From positions 124,001-188,000 of the forward strand of contig NZ_JSVU01000001.1 of assembly GCF_000952855.1 (NCBI RefSeq): a DNA stretch of 64,000 nt, read 5' to 3'. The notes beneath the pieces were generated by a model. The model saw only the letters and a program-made list of their open reading frames with translations, had not been told where the DNA came from and made no database searches. Of this stretch, positions 9,002-17,980 are shown piece after piece; within the stretch, counting starts at the first letter, position 1; each line of letters begins with the position of its first letter. Origin of the DNA: Aequorivita vladivostokensis (GTDB taxonomy: Bacteria; Bacteroidota; Bacteroidia; Flavobacteriales; Flavobacteriaceae). Both the position numbers and the translations under genes were made by a program.

Positions 9002-9730
9002 ATGGCATCAAATTCAGAAGTAGGCCACGCTAAAAATGTAGCGAACTTCCAAGACCTAATCGCCTTTGTAGAAGGCTATGGCCCCATCTACAACCCCTCA
9101 AAAAACAGTCTAACCGCAGAACAGCTCACCGCCCTGCACGCCACGGCAAACGCCAGCCTGCAAAACGTAATCAACCTAAACACGGCATACAATGATGCTG
9201 TAAACAGCAGGGTAGAAGCCTTCGCAGACCTACGCCCCCTCAGCACCCGCCTTGTAAACGCCTTGGAGGCCACAGACGCATCCCAAGAAAAAATAGACGA
9301 TGCCAAAGGCTACAACCGCAAGATCCAAGGCCAGCGGGCCACTAAAGAAGAACCCCTAGACCCAAACGTGCCTGCTCCCCGAAGGATCAGCGCCAGCCAA
9401 CAGTCTTATGATCAGCTCATCCAGCATTTCGAAGGTCTAATCTCCGTCTTGGCCTCAGAACCAAGCTACGCCCCAAACGAAACCGAACTGCAAATAACAT
9501 CCCTTCAGGCCCGCGCCCAAGATTTAAGCAATAAAAACAACCAAGAGGCAAGCGCAGACACCGCAGTGAGCAACGCCCGTCTGGAAAGAAACAGAATTCT
9601 CTATCAAGAAAACACAGGTCTGGTAGACACCGCCCTCGATGTAAAAAAATACGTCAAGTCCCTTTTCGGAGCCTCCAGCGCAGAGTACAATCAAATAAAG
9701 GGCATCAAGTTTAAAAAGTATAAAGATTGA
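9002..9730 (+). CDS. Uncharacterised 242-aa protein, probably helical and cytoplasmic
   Basis: I do not recognise a domain. The ATG at 9002 follows a run of A. There is no signal peptide or membrane segment. The sequence is rich in A, N, Q, E and L, and alternates helix-like stretches (LHATANASLQNVINLN; LQARAQDLSNKNNQEAS) with a proline-rich linker (EEPLDPNVPAPRRISASQ), suggesting two helical bundles. The C-terminus is basic (IKGIKFKKYKD). By eye it uses more C-ending codons (ccc, gcc, aac) than its AT-rich neighbours, so base composition differs locally. It is followed at once by the 12-copy 21-bp repeat. It may be a lineage-specific protein. Confidence 0.7.
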   Translation: MASNSEVGHAKNVANFQDLIAFVEGYGPIYNPSKNSLTAEQLTALHATANASLQNVINLNTAYNDAVNSRVEAFADLRPLSTRLVNALEATDASQEKIDDAKGYNRKIQGQRATKEEPLDPNVPAPRRISASQQSYDQLIQHFEGLISVLASEPSYAPNETELQITSLQARAQDLSNKNNQEASADTAVSNARLERNRILYQENTGLVDTALDVKKYVKSLFGASSAEYNQIKGIKFKKYKD

Positions 9731-9797
9731 ACCTCCGCCCATTCAGTTAATAATAGGGTTTACAATCTAAACAGAAAGCAGGATTTTCATAAATAGC

Positions 9798-10049
9798 GCA
9801 TCAACTTTTTATATTCTCGTTGCAACTTTTATACATTTTGCTTCCGCTTTAACAAATCTGCCCTCCGCTTTTTATATAATGGCGGGCGCATTAACAAATC
9901 TTGCGACCGCCTTATATATTTTAGCCTCCGCTTTAACACTTCTCACATTGGCTTTAACAATTCTTGTTTCCGCTTTAACAATTCTAGCGTTGGCTTTAAC
10001 ACTTCTTGCGTCCGCACTTATACTATTACCTTCCGCTTTCAACTATAAT
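9798..10049. repeat. Twelve degenerate tandem copies of a 21-bp unit
   Basis: The 252 bp divide exactly into twelve 21-nt units in one register, with a consensus near GCSTCCGCTTTAACAATTCT. Because 21 is a multiple of 3, one plus-strand frame is open through all copies and reads hydrophobic 7-residue repeats (SALTLLT, LALTILV, SALTILA). The minus strand reads charged repeats (VKANARI, VKAETRI) but has stops in some units. I do not call it a gene: the only ATG in the plus frame is mid-array (9879). Confidence 0.85.
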
Positions 10050-10084
10050 AAAAAGTACAATTCGTGTATGCGTGGTAAGCAAAC

Positions 10085-10117
10085 AAAAAAAGAGGCTGAA
10101 ATCAATCAGCCTCTTTT
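10085..10117 (-). terminator. Terminator after tsf
   Basis: A perfect 9-bp stem, AGAGGCTGA (10091-10099) with TCAGCCTCT (10106-10114). It is flanked by A on the left and T on the right, so it could act in both directions. It lies just beyond the tsf stop codon. Confidence 0.8.
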
Positions 10118-10138
10118 CATTTAAAATATGCTTGTAGT

Positions 10139-11104
10139 TTACGCCAAAGAAACTCTCTTAAAGCCTACAATTTCTACATCGCCATACGTTTTTACGTAAT
10201 CTGCAACGCTCTTTTTGTCGTCCTTAATAAAGTTCTGGTCAAGCAACGCTTTTTCGTAGTCAAGCGTAGTGTTATCGCTGATGAAGCGCTCCAATTTCCC
10301 CGGAAGGATTTTGTCCCAGATTTGCTCTGGCTTGCCTTCAGCTTTCAATTCAGCTTTTGCATCAGCTTCGGCCTGTGCCAAAACTTCAGGAGTCAATTGC
10401 GCTCTTGAAATGAATTTGGGAACGTTTTTAAGTGTCTTGCCCAAACGGCCCAACTCAATATTGTCTTTCTCGATAGCTGCAATACGCGCTTCAGTTTCAG
10501 ATTCTACAAAAGCAGGATCAAAGTCTTTGTAAGAAAGGGTAGTAGCACCCATAGAAGCCACTTGCATAGAAACATCTTTTGTCAATTCCTCAGCGTTATC
10601 AACGGCTTTTGAAAGACCAGTTAAAGCAGCAATCTTGTTTACGTGAACGTACGAACCTACAAATGGAGCTTCCAAAATTTCGTAACCGCCTATTTCTATC
10701 TTCTCACCTATAACACCAGTTTGCTCAGTCAATTTTTCAGCAACGGTCATTCCGCCAAAATCTGCAGCCAAAAACTCATCTTTTGAAGATGTATTCAGTG
10801 CAATCTCGGCCATTTTGTTTGCCATTTCAACAAAAGAATCGTTTTTGGCAACAAAGTCAGTTTCACAGTTTAATGAAATAGCCACACCTTTTGTGTTATC
10901 GCTATTTACTTTTGCTGTAGCCACACCCTCGCTAGAGTCGCGGTCTGCTCTTTTTTCTGCAATTTTCTGTCCTTTCTTTCTAAGGATAGATATTGCTTCT
11001 TCCATATTTCCGTCTGCCTCGACCAATGCCTTTTTACAGTCCATCATTCCGGCGCCGGTGGCTTGTCTTAGTTTATTTACTTCTGCGGCTGTTATGTTTG
11101 CCAT
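10139..11104 (-). CDS. tsf: Translation elongation factor Ts
   Basis: 321 aa. It is the nucleotide exchange factor for EF-Tu. The N-terminal UBA-like domain is unmistakable (VNKLRQATGAGMMDCKKALVEADGN), followed by the signature SLNCETDFVAKNDSFVEMA. The length is above that of E. coli EF-Ts (about 283 aa), with extra sequence in the middle and C-terminal parts, as is usual in Bacteroidota. It lies 118 bp downstream of rpsB on the same strand, the standard rpsB-tsf operon order. Confidence 0.97.
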   Translation of the reverse strand: MANITAAEVNKLRQATGAGMMDCKKALVEADGNMEEAISILRKKGQKIAEKRADRDSSEGVATAKVNSDNTKGVAISLNCETDFVAKNDSFVEMANKMAEIALNTSSKDEFLAADFGGMTVAEKLTEQTGVIGEKIEIGGYEILEAPFVGSYVHVNKIAALTGLSKAVDNAEELTKDVSMQVASMGATTLSYKDFDPAFVESETEARIAAIEKDNIELGRLGKTLKNVPKFISRAQLTPEVLAQAEADAKAELKAEGKPEQIWDKILPGKLERFISDNTTLDYEKALLDQNFIKDDKKSVADYVKTYGDVEIVGFKRVSLA

Positions 11105-11169
11105 TTTTATAAATTTTTAGTGTTGAGACACAATATATTGTGTCTGTACTTTTTTTATTGTGGTTTTCG

Positions 11170-11218
11170 TATGAGATGCACGTCCGTGCTTCCCTTTTGA
11201 GACGCACGTCCATGCGCC
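11170..11218. repeat. Short direct repeat between rpsB and tsf
   Basis: Two copies of about 17 nt, GAGATGCACGTCCGTGC and GAGACGCACGTCCATGC, about 26 bp apart. The second also forms an imperfect palindrome with the following GCGCCTC. It may be a copy of a dispersed intergenic element or a regulatory hairpin in the rpsB-tsf spacer. Confidence 0.5.
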
Positions 11219-11222
11219 TCTA

Positions 11223-12107
11223 CTATTCTTCTTCCTTAAGAACTTCTTTCTTTGATTTTTGACGCACAGGCTTCTTTGCCTCTTTCATATCTTCTACGTC
11301 TTCTTCGTCAGTTGAAGGAACTTCGGCTTTTACTTTTTTAGCTTCTTTCTCCTTTTTGGGAGCTTTGGCTTTTTTTGCCATTCCTTCTTCATCATCGCTA
11401 TCGTCATCACTACCAGCTTTTCTTTCAGAAAGCCCTTCAATAATAGCTTCAGAAACAAAACTCATAATGCTCTCGATAGATTTTGAAGCATCATCGTTAG
11501 ATGGGATTACGTAATCAATAACCCGTGGGTCACTGTTGGTATCAACCATTGCGAAGATCGGGATGTTCAATTTCATAGCTTCTGCAACCGCAATGTGCTC
11601 GCGGGTTGTGTCCACCACAAAAAGTGCTGCGGGAAGACGGCTCATATCAGAAATGGAACCTAAGTTCTTTTCCAATTTAGCACGAAGACGATCTACGGCC
11701 AAACGCTCTTTCTTTGAAAGGGTGTTGAAAGTACCGTCCTGCTTCATTCTATCAATAGAAGCCATTTTCTTAACGGCCTTACGGATAGTTACAAAGTTGG
11801 TAAGCATACCGCCTGGCCATCTTTCAGTGATGTAGGGCATGTTTGCGTTCTTTGCTTTTTCAGCAACAATGTCTTTTGCTTGTTTTTTGGTAGCTACAAA
11901 AAGAATTTTGCGTCCACTGGCCGCAATTTTCTTTAGGGCGGCATTGGCCTCCTCGATTTTTGCAGCGGTCTTGTAAAGGTTGATAATGTGGATCCCGTTG
12001 CGCTCCATATAGATATACGGCGCCATGTTTGGGTTCCATTTGCGGGTTAGGTGGCCAAAGTGCACACCAGCTTCAAGTAAGTCTTTTACTTCTACTTTTT
12101 TTGCCAT
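11223..12107 (-). CDS. rpsB: 30S ribosomal protein S2 with charged C-terminal extension
   Basis: 294 aa. The S2 core is clear: LLEAGVHFGHLTRKWNPNM at the start, then ILFVATKKQAKDIV, ERWPGGMLTNF and PIFAMVDTNSDPRVIDYVIP. After about residue 230 there is a low-complexity tail of some 60 residues with acidic (GSDDDSDDEEG) and lysine-rich (KKAKAPKKEKEAKKVKAE) blocks that E. coli S2 lacks. Similar extensions occur in other Bacteroidota S2 proteins, though their role is not known to me. It heads the rpsB-tsf pair. Confidence 0.96.
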   Translation of the reverse strand: MAKKVEVKDLLEAGVHFGHLTRKWNPNMAPYIYMERNGIHIINLYKTAAKIEEANAALKKIAASGRKILFVATKKQAKDIVAEKAKNANMPYITERWPGGMLTNFVTIRKAVKKMASIDRMKQDGTFNTLSKKERLAVDRLRAKLEKNLGSISDMSRLPAALFVVDTTREHIAVAEAMKLNIPIFAMVDTNSDPRVIDYVIPSNDDASKSIESIMSFVSEAIIEGLSERKAGSDDDSDDEEGMAKKAKAPKKEKEAKKVKAEVPSTDEEDVEDMKEAKKPVRQKSKKEVLKEEE

Positions 12108-12245
12108 TTTGTTTTAGTTTACGTTCTGTGAAAGGATAGCAACCTGTTCCTAAATTATGGATTTGGTTTAGATGCTAAACTAACTCCGCCAAAGACGGAT
12201 AACAGCTTTTTTAATTAATAATGAATATGAACTTTTCAACTTTAA

Positions 12246-12271
12246 TTGGGTATCCCCAAAGAGATACCCAA
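12246..12271 (-). terminator. Hairpin between rpsI and rpsB
   Basis: A perfect 9-bp stem, TTGGGTATC (12246-12254) with GATACCCAA (12263-12271), about 15 bp beyond the rpsI stop. There is no long T run on the minus strand, so it could be a weak terminator, an mRNA-stabilising hairpin, or part of the rpsB leader. Confidence 0.5.
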
Positions 12272-12286
12272 TCTAGTTGAGTAATA

Positions 12287-12673
12287 TTAACGTTTAGAGA
12301 ACTGGAATTTCTTACGCGCTTTCTTCTGTCCGAATTTCTTGCGCTCTACCATTCTTGGGTCTCTTGTAAGCAAACCTTCTGGTTTAAGGATGCCACGATT
12401 TTCATCGTTAAGCTCGCACATAGCGCGGGAAATTGCAAGACGGATGGCTTCTGCCTGTCCTGTGATTCCACCTCCAAATACATTTACCGAAATATCGAAA
12501 GTCTTCTCGTTATCTGTAAGTGTTAAAGGTTGTTTTACTTTATACTGAAGTGTTCCAGTTGGAAAGTAGTTTTCCAACTCGCGCTTGTTGATGGTAATGT
12601 TTCCTTTACCTTCTTTAAGGTACACACGTGCAACAGCGGTCTTTCTTCTGCCTATTTTGTGAATTGTCTCCAT
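12287..12673 (-). CDS. rpsI: 30S ribosomal protein S9
   Basis: 128 aa, the normal length. Family signatures are HKIGRRKTAVARVYL at the N-terminus, GGGITGQAEAIRLAISRA in the middle and the basic tail ending RKKFQFSKR, whose last residues contact P-site tRNA. Its ATG overlaps the rplM stop by one nucleotide (TAATG), so the two are translationally coupled as in other bacteria. Confidence 0.98.
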   Translation of the reverse strand: METIHKIGRRKTAVARVYLKEGKGNITINKRELENYFPTGTLQYKVKQPLTLTDNEKTFDISVNVFGGGITGQAEAIRLAISRAMCELNDENRGILKPEGLLTRDPRMVERKKFGQKKARKKFQFSKR

Positions 12674-13128
12674 TACTTGTTGTCGTTAAGGTTAATAGTT
12701 CTAGGTTTCTGTGCTTCCTGTCCGTGGTTTGCATCTGCATACACTTTTAGGTTTCTGAACATTTCTGCGCCCAATTTGTTTTTAGGGAGCATACCTTTCA
12801 CAGCTTTTTCAACAAGCCTTGCAGGGTCTTTTTTGTACATTTCGGTAGCGGTAAGACTACGTTGCCCACCGGGATAGCCTGTGTGGCGAATGTACGTTTT
12901 GTCATTCCATTTGTTGCCTGTAAGTTTTACGTTACCGGCGTTAATAATAATTACGTTATCACCACAATCTACGTGAGGGGTGAAACTTGGCTTGTGCTTT
13001 CCACGAAGTAATTTAGCAACTTCGCTGGCAAGACGACCCAATGCCTGGCCGTCCGCATCTACTAGCAACCATTCTTTTACAACGGTATTCTTGTTAGCAG
13101 ATACTGTTTTGTAACTTAATGTATCCAT
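12673..13128 (-). CDS. rplM: 50S ribosomal protein L13
   Basis: 151 aa. It is an early assembly protein of the large subunit. Recognised by [38 protein letters not shown], the [10 protein letters not shown] motif and GMLPKNKLG. It is the first gene of the rplM-rpsI pair. The region upstream (13129-13200) would hold the promoter and any leader; I see no clear regulatory structure in it. Confidence 0.98.
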   Translation of the reverse strand: MDTLSYKTVSANKNTVVKEWLLVDADGQALGRLASEVAKLLRGKHKPSFTPHVDCGDNVIIINAGNVKLTGNKWNDKTYIRHTGYPGGQRSLTATEMYKKDPARLVEKAVKGMLPKNKLGAEMFRNLKVYADANHGQEAQKPRTINLNDNK

Positions 13129-13267
13129 TAGTTTTTTGTCAATAGGTTAATAAATCATTGTTTCTCACCCTTTAAACAAAACGGATTTTGTCTAAGAGGG
13201 GTGCAAATGTAGTGTTATTTATTTGAAAAGCAAGGGGTGGGAAATAAATTTTCTTTGAAAAACTTGA

Positions 13268-13387
13268 CTTAAGACCGCTTACTTCGACAGGCCTGCCTGC
13301 CGGCAGGAAGGCTCAGCACAGGTCGCTGAAAGACGTAAGACATAAGACCAAAATAATTCTGAATTCTGAATTCTGAATTCAGAATTA
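13268..13387. repeat. Intergenic palindromic element and short tandem repeat
   Basis: The stretch CTTCGACAGGCCTGCC followed by GGCAGGAAGGCTCAGC has the look of dispersed intergenic elements seen in many Bacteroidota genomes. It is followed by three tandem copies of ATTCTGA and a small palindrome (TGAATTCA) up to the stop of the next minus-strand gene. The palindrome may serve as a transcription end; there is no strong T run. Confidence 0.45.
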
Positions 13388-13390
13388 AAT

Positions 13391-14944
13391 TTATTCTTTC
13401 ACAAACTTTTTCAAAGCCACATTTTTCCCGGAATACAGCTGCAAATAATAAACTCCGGAAGCCAAGCTGGAGACATCTATGGCTGGGGAAACGGTGTTAA
13501 CCTCCAGTTGCAAAACTTTGCTGCCCGTGATTGTGTAAATGTTTATTTGGTCTATGGTTTTCTCTTGGGTATTTAGTTGCAATTTGTTTTTTGCTGGGTT
13601 GGGGTAGAGGGTTATTGTGGTGTTGAAAGGATTTTCTTCTAAGCCTAAGGTTGCAGCATGTTTTATAATCCAAAAATCAGCTTCCCCTCTACTATTTTCA
13701 GTTTTATCTCCAGATATATTTGAAGAAGATTGGCCGCAAATCATAAAGCTACCATCGTTATTTTGAATTGCTTTTGGAAGTCTTTCCCCCAACGAGCCAT
13801 CTATATCATTTTGCCATTCAATTATGCCTACAGAATTAAGTTTCAATATCCAGAAACTCTGGCTGTCTTCAAATGTGTTATCTGTTTTATCCCCAGAAAT
13901 ATTTGAAAGAGAGCTTCCGCTGATAAAATATCCTCCATCAGAAGTTTCTAGAACCGTAAGGGGAATGTCACCTGAGGCTCCGCCAATAGTATTTTGCCAA
14001 ATAATGTTGCCAGTTGAATCTAACTTTAACACCCAATAATCTTGAAAACCTTGCGAATCTTCCGTCTTATCTCCAGAAGCATCAGAATTTGATTGCCCAA
14101 TCGCCATATATCCTCCGTCATCTGTTAATATAAAATTTGTCAAAAAATCTTCTCCATCTCCACCATAAATTTTTTCCCACATAGAGCCGCCGTTTATATT
14201 TAATTTAGAAACAATATAATCACTAAAAATACCAGGTGTTCCCGTACCGGCTAATATAAAACCGCCATCGTTGGTTAATTTAGCATTGCTTAAAAAAGAA
14301 TTCGCAAAAAAATCATATCCCTTTTGCCATAAAATATTTCCATTTGCATCTAATTTTAGAATCCATATATCGCCTACAACTGTTTTGTCTCCAGATATTT
14401 CTGAAGAAGCTGTGCCGCCAATTAAAAAACTTCCATCTGCTGCCTGTTCAACGTCTGAAACCGTGTCATTTTCATTACTTCCTATTGTGTTTTGCCACAT
14501 TATATTTCCTGCTTCATCCAGCTTTAGTATCCAATAATCTGTTCCTCCTAGAGAATTTTCAGTTTTATCACCAGATATATCAGAACTAGAATAACCTAGT
14601 AATAAGAAGCCATTATCCGATGTTTGAATGATTTTTCTTAAGTAATCATCCTCACTGCCACCTAAGGTTCTTTGCCATTGAATATTACCCGAGTTATCAA
14701 GTTTTAATATCCAATAATCGTAACCTCCTCTAGAATTTTCAGTTTTTTCTCCTGAAATGTTAGATTCTGAATAACCTCCAACTGCAAATCCCCCATCATT
14801 TGTTGGTGTGATAAAAGCTGGTTGATCCCATTCACTCCCCCCAATAGTCCGCTGCCAAAGAATGCTCGGGTCTTGGGCGTAAATAACAATTATATTAAGC
14901 AACAATGTTAAAACTGTAATGGTCTTTTTCATAATATTTTTCAT
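13391..14944 (-). CDS. Secreted repeat protein (beta-propeller-like) with T9SS sorting domain
   Basis: 517 aa with an N-terminal signal peptide (MKKTITVLTLLLNIIVIYAQ; the second ATG, at 14932, is an equally good start). About seven imperfect repeats of ~55 residues follow. Each carries a GNIxWQxTIGG strand, an xTxDGGYxxxG strand and SNISGDKTENS, then DYWILKLD. Such repeats probably build a beta-propeller. The last ~80 residues are a T9SS sorting domain (ITLYPNPAKNKLQL, then LASGVYYLQL, ending LKKFVKE). It is likely a surface protein of unknown ligand. The near-identical repeats make internal recombination and misassembly possible. Confidence 0.85.
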   Translation of the reverse strand: MKNIMKKTITVLTLLLNIIVIYAQDPSILWQRTIGGSEWDQPAFITPTNDGGFAVGGYSESNISGEKTENSRGGYDYWILKLDNSGNIQWQRTLGGSEDDYLRKIIQTSDNGFLLLGYSSSDISGDKTENSLGGTDYWILKLDEAGNIMWQNTIGSNENDTVSDVEQAADGSFLIGGTASSEISGDKTVVGDIWILKLDANGNILWQKGYDFFANSFLSNAKLTNDGGFILAGTGTPGIFSDYIVSKLNINGGSMWEKIYGGDGEDFLTNFILTDDGGYMAIGQSNSDASGDKTEDSQGFQDYWVLKLDSTGNIIWQNTIGGASGDIPLTVLETSDGGYFISGSSLSNISGDKTDNTFEDSQSFWILKLNSVGIIEWQNDIDGSLGERLPKAIQNNDGSFMICGQSSSNISGDKTENSRGEADFWIIKHAATLGLEENPFNTTITLYPNPAKNKLQLNTQEKTIDQINIYTITGSKVLQLEVNTVSPAIDVSSLASGVYYLQLYSGKNVALKKFVKE

Positions 14945-15040
14945 TTGGGTCTTTGGGGTGCAATATTTTATTTATAAAAAATAAATTTTTGGAATTTGGT
15001 ATTTGGAATTTGTCCTTTTGGGATTTTCGCCGCAAGGCGT

Positions 15041-17881
15041 TTAATGCGCCTCCAGCCAATTCTCCCCAACGCCCAAATCTACATCCAACGGCACGGTAAG
15101 TTTATAAGCGTGTTCCATTTCGTGCTTTACCATGGTTTTTAGTTTTTCAAGCTCAGGTTTATAGGCGTCAAAGACCAATTCATCATGCACTTGAAGCAGC
15201 ATTTTGCTTTTGTAATTTTCTGCTTCCAACTTTTTGTGAATGTTGATCATCGCAATTTTAATAATATCCGCCGCACTTCCCTGGATTGGAGCATTTACGG
15301 CGTTTCGTTCCGCGGCACCACGTACTACCTGGTTGCTTCCGTTGATGTCTTTTAAATAGCGTCTTCTTCCCAAAACGGTTTGCACATAACCATTTTCACG
15401 GGCAAACTGAATTTGTTCACTTATAAAATTCCGAAGTTTTGGATAGGTTTTATAATAGGTGTCAATCAAATCCTTCGCCTCTGTTCGGGACAGGTCGGTT
15501 TGGTTGCTGAGGCCGAAAGCTGAAACGCCGTAAATAATCCCAAAGTTTACGGTTTTGGCATTGCTTCGTTGTTCGCGGGTCACTTCACTTAAAGGAACAT
15601 TAAAAACTTTTGAAGCCGTGGAGGCGTGAATATCCTCGCCATTTTTAAAGGCTTCAATCATATTGTCCTCTTCGCTCAACGCGGCAATAATGCGGAGTTC
15701 TATTTGCGAATAATCCGCCGCCATTAAAACGTAATCCTCGTTTCTGGGGATAAACGCTTTTCGCACCTCGCGTCCGCGTTCGGTGCGAATTGGAATATTC
15801 TGCAAGTTCGGATTGTTGCTGCTCAAACGGCCCGTGGCCGCGACGGTCTGCATATAATCTGTGTGAACTCTGCCAGTCGTTGGTTCCACCTGCCCCGGAA
15901 GCGCATCAACATAGGTGCTTTTCAGCTTGGTGAGCCCTCGATATTCCAAAACATCGCGGATTATTTTATGGTCTTTCGCCAAATAGGAAAGCACGTCCTC
16001 GGCGGTGGAGTATTGCCCCGTTTTGGTTTTTTTCGGCTTGTCTATCAGTTTCATTTTTCCGAAGAGAATATCGCCCAACTGTTTTGGCGAAGCGATGTTG
16101 AAGGTTTCACCAGCTTCTTCATAAATATATTTTTCAAGTTGAAGAATATCCCTGTCCAACGCTTCCGAAAGGTTTTGGAGGAAATCTTTGTCCAGATTGA
16201 TGCCCTCCAATTCCATAGCCGCCAAAACCCGAAGCAACGGCACTTCAATCTCGTCAAACAGTTTTTGGGTATTTGCCTCACCCAGCTCTTTTTCGAAATG
16301 TTCCTTCAATTGAAATGTTACATCGGCATCCTCCACGGCATATTCGGTCTGTTTCTCAATTTCAACATCGCGCATATTGAGTTGGTTCTTTCCTTTTTTG
16401 CCAATCAATTCCGTAATGGAAACGGGGGTGTAATTCAAATACGTTTCGCTGAGAACGTCCATATTGTGGCGCATATCTGGGTTTATAAGATAATGCGCGA
16501 GCATGGTGTCGAACAATTTTCCTTTAACTGAAATGTTATATTTCGCCAAAACCTTGATGTCGTATTTCAAATTCTGACCAATCTTTTCAATGGATTCATC
16601 TTCAAAAAACGGACGTAGTGCTTCCAAAAGCTGTTGCGCTTCTTCTTTATTTTCTGGAAACGGAATGTAAAACCCTTTTCCCTTTTCCCAAGAAAAAGCA
16701 ATGCCGACAAGTTCTGCTTCCAACGGATTCAAACTTGTGGTCTCGGTATCAAAACACACACTCTTTTGCTTCATCAAATTCTGAAGAAACAGTTTGGTGC
16801 CCATTCCGGCCTGTACGGTTTGATAGAAATGTTCGGTATTTTCAATAGTAGCACGGGAATTATAGCTTTTTATTTCTTCGGCTGCTTCGCCATCGCCGCC
16901 AAAAAGTGAAAATTGACCACTGCCTGCGGACGAAGCGGTTGTTTTTTTCGCGGTTTCAGAATTTGAAATCTGCGTCACTTTTTCCGCAGCGCCTTCTTCT
17001 GAAAACAGTTTTAAAAACTGCTCTTTCAATCTTCGGAATTCCAGTTCCTCAAAAATCTGCTGTACTTTTTCGCCATCGGGCATGGAGAGCTCGTAATCTT
17101 TTTCATTGAAAGTAACATCGCAAGTGGTGCAGATTGTGGCGAGTTTTTTGGACAGGAGTCCCAACTCGGCATTTTCTTCCACCTTTTCCCGCATTTTGCC
17201 TTTCAGCTTATGTGTATTTGCCAAGAGGTTTTCCATGGAGCCAAATTCCGCGATGAATTTCTTTGCGGTTTTTTCGCCTACGCCCGGTAGGCCGGGAATG
17301 TTATCACTGGCATCGCCCATCATTCCGAGATAATCGATTACCTGCTCGGGGCGCTCAACGCCAAAACGTTTTTGAACTTCCGGAATGCCCCAAATCTCAA
17401 TGGCGTTGCCCATTCGTGCGGGACGGTACATAAAAATATTTTCGGTTACCAATTGGCCAAAATCCTTATCGGGCGTAACCATAAAAACTTGGTATCCCTG
17501 TTTTTCTGCCTGTTGCGCAAGGGTGCCGATAATATCATCAGCCTCCAAGCCTGAAAGTTCCACGCAGGGAATGTGCATTGCCTTAATTATTTCTTGGATA
17601 ATCGGGATGGATTGACGGATTACGTCAGGCGTTTCATCTCGGTTTGCTTTGTAATCCGCAAACATTTCGGTGCGTTCGGTGCTTCCGTCCTTGTCGAAAC
17701 AAACGGCCAAATGGTCGGGGCGTTCGCGGCGGATAACATCAAAAAGCGAATTGAGAAACCCCATAATGGCAGAAGTGTCCTGCCCTTTGGAGTTAATAGT
17801 TGGATTTTTTATAAGTGCGTAATACCCTCGAAAAATAAGGGCGTAAGCATCGAGAAGGAAAAGGCGTTTTTGGGTGGACAT
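15041..17881 (-). CDS. polA: DNA polymerase I
   Basis: 946 aa, a full-length three-domain enzyme for Okazaki-fragment processing and repair. The 5'-3' nuclease domain comes first (LLDAYALIFRGYYAL, then VTPDKDFGQLV and the H3TH segment GLPGVGEKTA). A DEDD 3'-5' exonuclease domain follows, with its first acidic motif intact (SVCFDTETTSL), so proofreading is probably active. The polymerase domain has motif A (ADYSQIELRIIAALS), motif B (RSNAKTVNFGIIYG) and motif C (QVHDELVFDA). It diverges from the isoaspartyl peptidase gene with a 99-bp spacer. Confidence 0.97.
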   Translation of the reverse strand: MSTQKRLFLLDAYALIFRGYYALIKNPTINSKGQDTSAIMGFLNSLFDVIRRERPDHLAVCFDKDGSTERTEMFADYKANRDETPDVIRQSIPIIQEIIKAMHIPCVELSGLEADDIIGTLAQQAEKQGYQVFMVTPDKDFGQLVTENIFMYRPARMGNAIEIWGIPEVQKRFGVERPEQVIDYLGMMGDASDNIPGLPGVGEKTAKKFIAEFGSMENLLANTHKLKGKMREKVEENAELGLLSKKLATICTTCDVTFNEKDYELSMPDGEKVQQIFEELEFRRLKEQFLKLFSEEGAAEKVTQISNSETAKKTTASSAGSGQFSLFGGDGEAAEEIKSYNSRATIENTEHFYQTVQAGMGTKLFLQNLMKQKSVCFDTETTSLNPLEAELVGIAFSWEKGKGFYIPFPENKEEAQQLLEALRPFFEDESIEKIGQNLKYDIKVLAKYNISVKGKLFDTMLAHYLINPDMRHNMDVLSETYLNYTPVSITELIGKKGKNQLNMRDVEIEKQTEYAVEDADVTFQLKEHFEKELGEANTQKLFDEIEVPLLRVLAAMELEGINLDKDFLQNLSEALDRDILQLEKYIYEEAGETFNIASPKQLGDILFGKMKLIDKPKKTKTGQYSTAEDVLSYLAKDHKIIRDVLEYRGLTKLKSTYVDALPGQVEPTTGRVHTDYMQTVAATGRLSSNNPNLQNIPIRTERGREVRKAFIPRNEDYVLMAADYSQIELRIIAALSEEDNMIEAFKNGEDIHASTASKVFNVPLSEVTREQRSNAKTVNFGIIYGVSAFGLSNQTDLSRTEAKDLIDTYYKTYPKLRNFISEQIQFARENGYVQTVLGRRRYLKDINGSNQVVRGAAERNAVNAPIQGSAADIIKIAMINIHKKLEAENYKSKMLLQVHDELVFDAYKPELEKLKTMVKHEMEHAYKLTVPLDVDLGVGENWLEAH

Positions 17882-17980
17882 TTTGGATTTTTTAGACGAA
17901 TTCCAAAACTACAAAACTTCTTCAATGGTGCGAAATTAATTGAATTGCAATTCGTATTTTTCCGCCCTAAAATATTTCAG

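Noticed and set aside
9798-10049. CRISPR array
   Set aside because: The units are contiguous and degenerate with no spacers, and no cas genes are nearby.
9879-10124. 81-aa hydrophobic ORF in the 21-bp repeat array
   Set aside because: It starts in the middle of the array with no supporting context and runs through the tsf terminator; treated as a repeat, not a gene.
15863-16531. 222-aa plus-strand ORF inside polA
   Set aside because: It is antisense to conserved polymerase sequence and shows no domain.
17573-17980. Long N-terminal extension of the isoaspartyl peptidase frame
   Set aside because: It is antisense to the start of polA and to the intergenic gap; the family begins at the HGGAG motif, so ATG 17981 is the start.
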